Shown here one piece after another: positions 62,580-64,000 of a DNA stretch of 64,000 bases. The translations under genes and the position numbers were made by a program. The stretch comes from Triops longicaudatus. Lineage: Eukaryota; Arthropoda; Branchiopoda; Notostraca; Triopsidae. The DNA lies in the NCBI GenBank assembly GCA_022885665.1, contig JAGQDJ010000027.1, positions 248,001 through 312,000 on the forward strand. The letters are read 5' to 3'. The notes beneath the pieces were generated by a model, which did not search any database, was not told where the DNA came from, and saw nothing but the letters and a program-made list of their open reading frames with translations. How positions within the stretch are numbered: position 1 is the stretch's first letter; each line of letters opens with the position of its first letter.

Positions 62580-63202
62580 ATGGTGGACCACCTGAAAGCG
62601 GCACCCAGCAGTCTCGAAAACTTCGACAAACCTTTTGTTACTAAGGCAATAGAAATAGTGAGTAAGATCCATCTCCCACACTCGAGACAGAAAAGGACAC
62701 AGGAACTGGTCGCGCATATTTTACAGCAACGATTTTGGCTTATAAAACCTCCCAGCGAACCAGATTAGTAAGAGCACTTCAATGTCAAGGGCCTTGGCCC
62801 TAAAACAGCAAGGAGCGTGCACCTTTTGATAACAACGCTGGAAAAAAATTATTTACGGCAACTTTCCAGCGTGGGAGGTTTGCCAGTCCTTAAAACGCTC
62901 CCCTTATGTCGGAGGGTGCATAATTATCTTCACGAATCCACGCTAGCTAGCTAAAGAAAGTATTCATCGAACAGAAAACGCTTTAACCAGTACATTAGTA
63001 GACCAGAAAGGGATTTATGAAAGAGATCCGCTTCAAGCTTCTATCTTAAAACCCCCTCTTTTTTTTCTAGGGCCCCCACACTGTGCGGCATTTACATAAG
63101 CGAATCATTGATCATGTCACCAACGAGACGGCGAAAAACGTGGCGTTTCCCGACATTCATGGCCAACTCGTGACAAAATTGAGACTATTTCAAGCCTTGT
63201 AA
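62580..63202 (+). CDS. Candidate small two-exon gene, unknown product
   Basis: Exon 1, 62580-62657, starts with ATG in an ideal context (A at -3, G at +4) and encodes MVDHLKAAPSSLENFDKPFV plus six residues, ending at the strong donor ATA|GTGAGT in phase 0. Exon 2, 63071-63202, follows the pyrimidine-rich acceptor TTTTTTTCTAG and reads GPHTVRHLHKRIIDHVTNET onward to a stop, giving 69 aa. Alternatively, donor TT|GTAAGG at 63199 could join an acceptor near 63322 and add a few residues. No family is recognised and no Cys, signal peptide or membrane segment is seen. Without splicing, the first frame runs on to 62768. This could be chance. Confidence 0.3.
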
Positions 63203-63974
63203 GGCTACACCCGCTCAACAATCACACATCAAGAACGCACATTCGCAAGTCTTTCTTCCCAGCTACGTAATTGGTTCTTACACAATTGCTGTCAAAGCTG
63301 CGACAAATATATCTCTTCTAGGATAGTCTCGTAAAGGGAAGTTCCGGGACCTTGGAAGACCGTATCGCCACAGTCGTTTGACGACACGCATTGATGCCAT
63401 GTTCGCAAGCATTATCCATTAAACCAATCTCAATACCCTATAGCCCATTTTCCTGTAATGATGGTTCAATCCGAGATTGTCGACAGTACCCCGATTCGGC
63501 AGTTCCGGGATTCAGCACTGTGTGAGGTATTCGTAAGTGAACGTGAAGTTGCAGGAGGTAAGATGACTTTGACTTTAGGGTCGACGTTATGCCCAACGTT
63601 GTGATGGACATTCTTAGACCTCCAGTGAAGCTATCAGTCAAAGGCCAAAGTTTTGCACAGTTACACGGCGTAACGCAATTCACTGCAGTTTCTAAGGAGA
63701 TTTCAGGCCTATGGGCGCAACACACGCAACAGGATATTCTTCCATTAAGCATTTCATTTCCCCATGAATGAGCGTATATGCGTTGCAGCGTATAACGAGC
63801 TGTCTCCTTGTACTGCTTCATAACTTTCAACGCTGTTGGAAGGCTCCGACCCCGTTATCTAAACTAGGGGTAGCTATCGAATTTCGTCCCATATTGGCCT
63901 AATTTCCTTGGTAAACGTTGTAAAGCTACGTCACTCCTATAACAAGTAGGGGTGACAGATAAAAGTGTACTTAC
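63203..63974. other. Right-edge region without recognised gene
   Basis: A 130-codon minus-strand frame (63438-63830) has no recognisable motif, and a plus-strand frame overlaps it. Nothing else supported. Confidence 0.4.
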
Positions 63975-64000
63975 TTCTTTCGCTTCTTGGGGTGCGTTTT
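63975..64000 (-). CDS. Possible exon end at window edge
   Basis: On the minus strand the window begins with a Lys/Arg-rich frame (KTHPKKRKK) that runs into the donor AGAA|GTAAGT. It could be an upstream exon of the RhoGEF or of another minus-strand gene. The basic run resembles a nuclear localisation signal. Only 26 nt are visible. Confidence 0.25.

Noticed and set aside
63438..63830. 130-codon minus-strand open frame
   Set aside because: No recognisable domain or repeated-family protein; composition looks random.
1..64000. tRNA genes, CRISPR arrays, operons, rRNA operons
   Set aside because: No cloverleaf with A and B boxes, no regularly spaced repeats, and gene structure is plainly eukaryotic.

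Overview
This is eukaryotic nuclear DNA from an invertebrate animal. Genes have many small exons and GT-AG introns, many of them only 41-72 nt and AT-rich, separated by non-coding DNA with interspersed repeats. A CaaX lamin, a GPI-anchored thioester protein with interchangeable bait exons and a puratrophin-1-type RhoGEF together suggest an ecdysozoan, probably an arthropod. I cannot name the species. No bacterial, CRISPR, phage or tRNA features were seen. All exon models were built by hand from splice signals and reading phase, and every complete model closes in frame. || Layout, left to right: (1) 4-185, a MITE. (2) 196-818 (-), two exons of an Argonaute-family N-terminus with a coding minisatellite; the gene runs off the left edge. 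(3) 2842-6289 (+), a complete nuclear lamin, 7 coding exons, 605 aa, ending in CSVM. (4) 6799-8673 (-), a 584-aa protein with one PDZ domain. (5) About 9.7 kb without a recognisable gene. (6) 18407-22195 (+), an 857-aa two-PDZ paralogue of (4), head-to-head with it. (7) 22458-24204 (-), complete mitochondrial ribosomal protein mS27, 463 aa. (8) 26776-36560 (+), a complete CD109/TEP-type thioester protein of about 1466 aa, with five alternative bait-region exons at 30539-33167. (9) 37252-39025 (+), an unfamiliar 430-aa single-pass receptor-like protein with two Sushi domains and two YxxP motifs in its tail. (10) 40742-54849 (-), the 3' part of a PLEKHG4/quattro-type RhoGEF (spectrin-like region, DH, PH) with a 9.6-kb intron that holds a likely alternative first exon. 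(11) To the right edge: repeats, a tentative two-exon small gene, and a possible edge exon. || The genes do not form a pathway. Small-RNA silencing (Argonaute), nuclear architecture (lamin), PDZ scaffolds, mitochondrial translation, humoral/cell-surface defence (thioester protein), a putative receptor and Rho signalling are adjacent only by position. The most interesting features are the bait-exon array, whose phases allow exactly one exon per transcript; the Sushi receptor-like gene; the inverted PDZ pair; and the alternative RhoGEF start exon. A MITE family with termini like CAGTAAAACTTCGTTATAGCG is scattered throughout, with a nested cluster at 47.4-48.3 kb.
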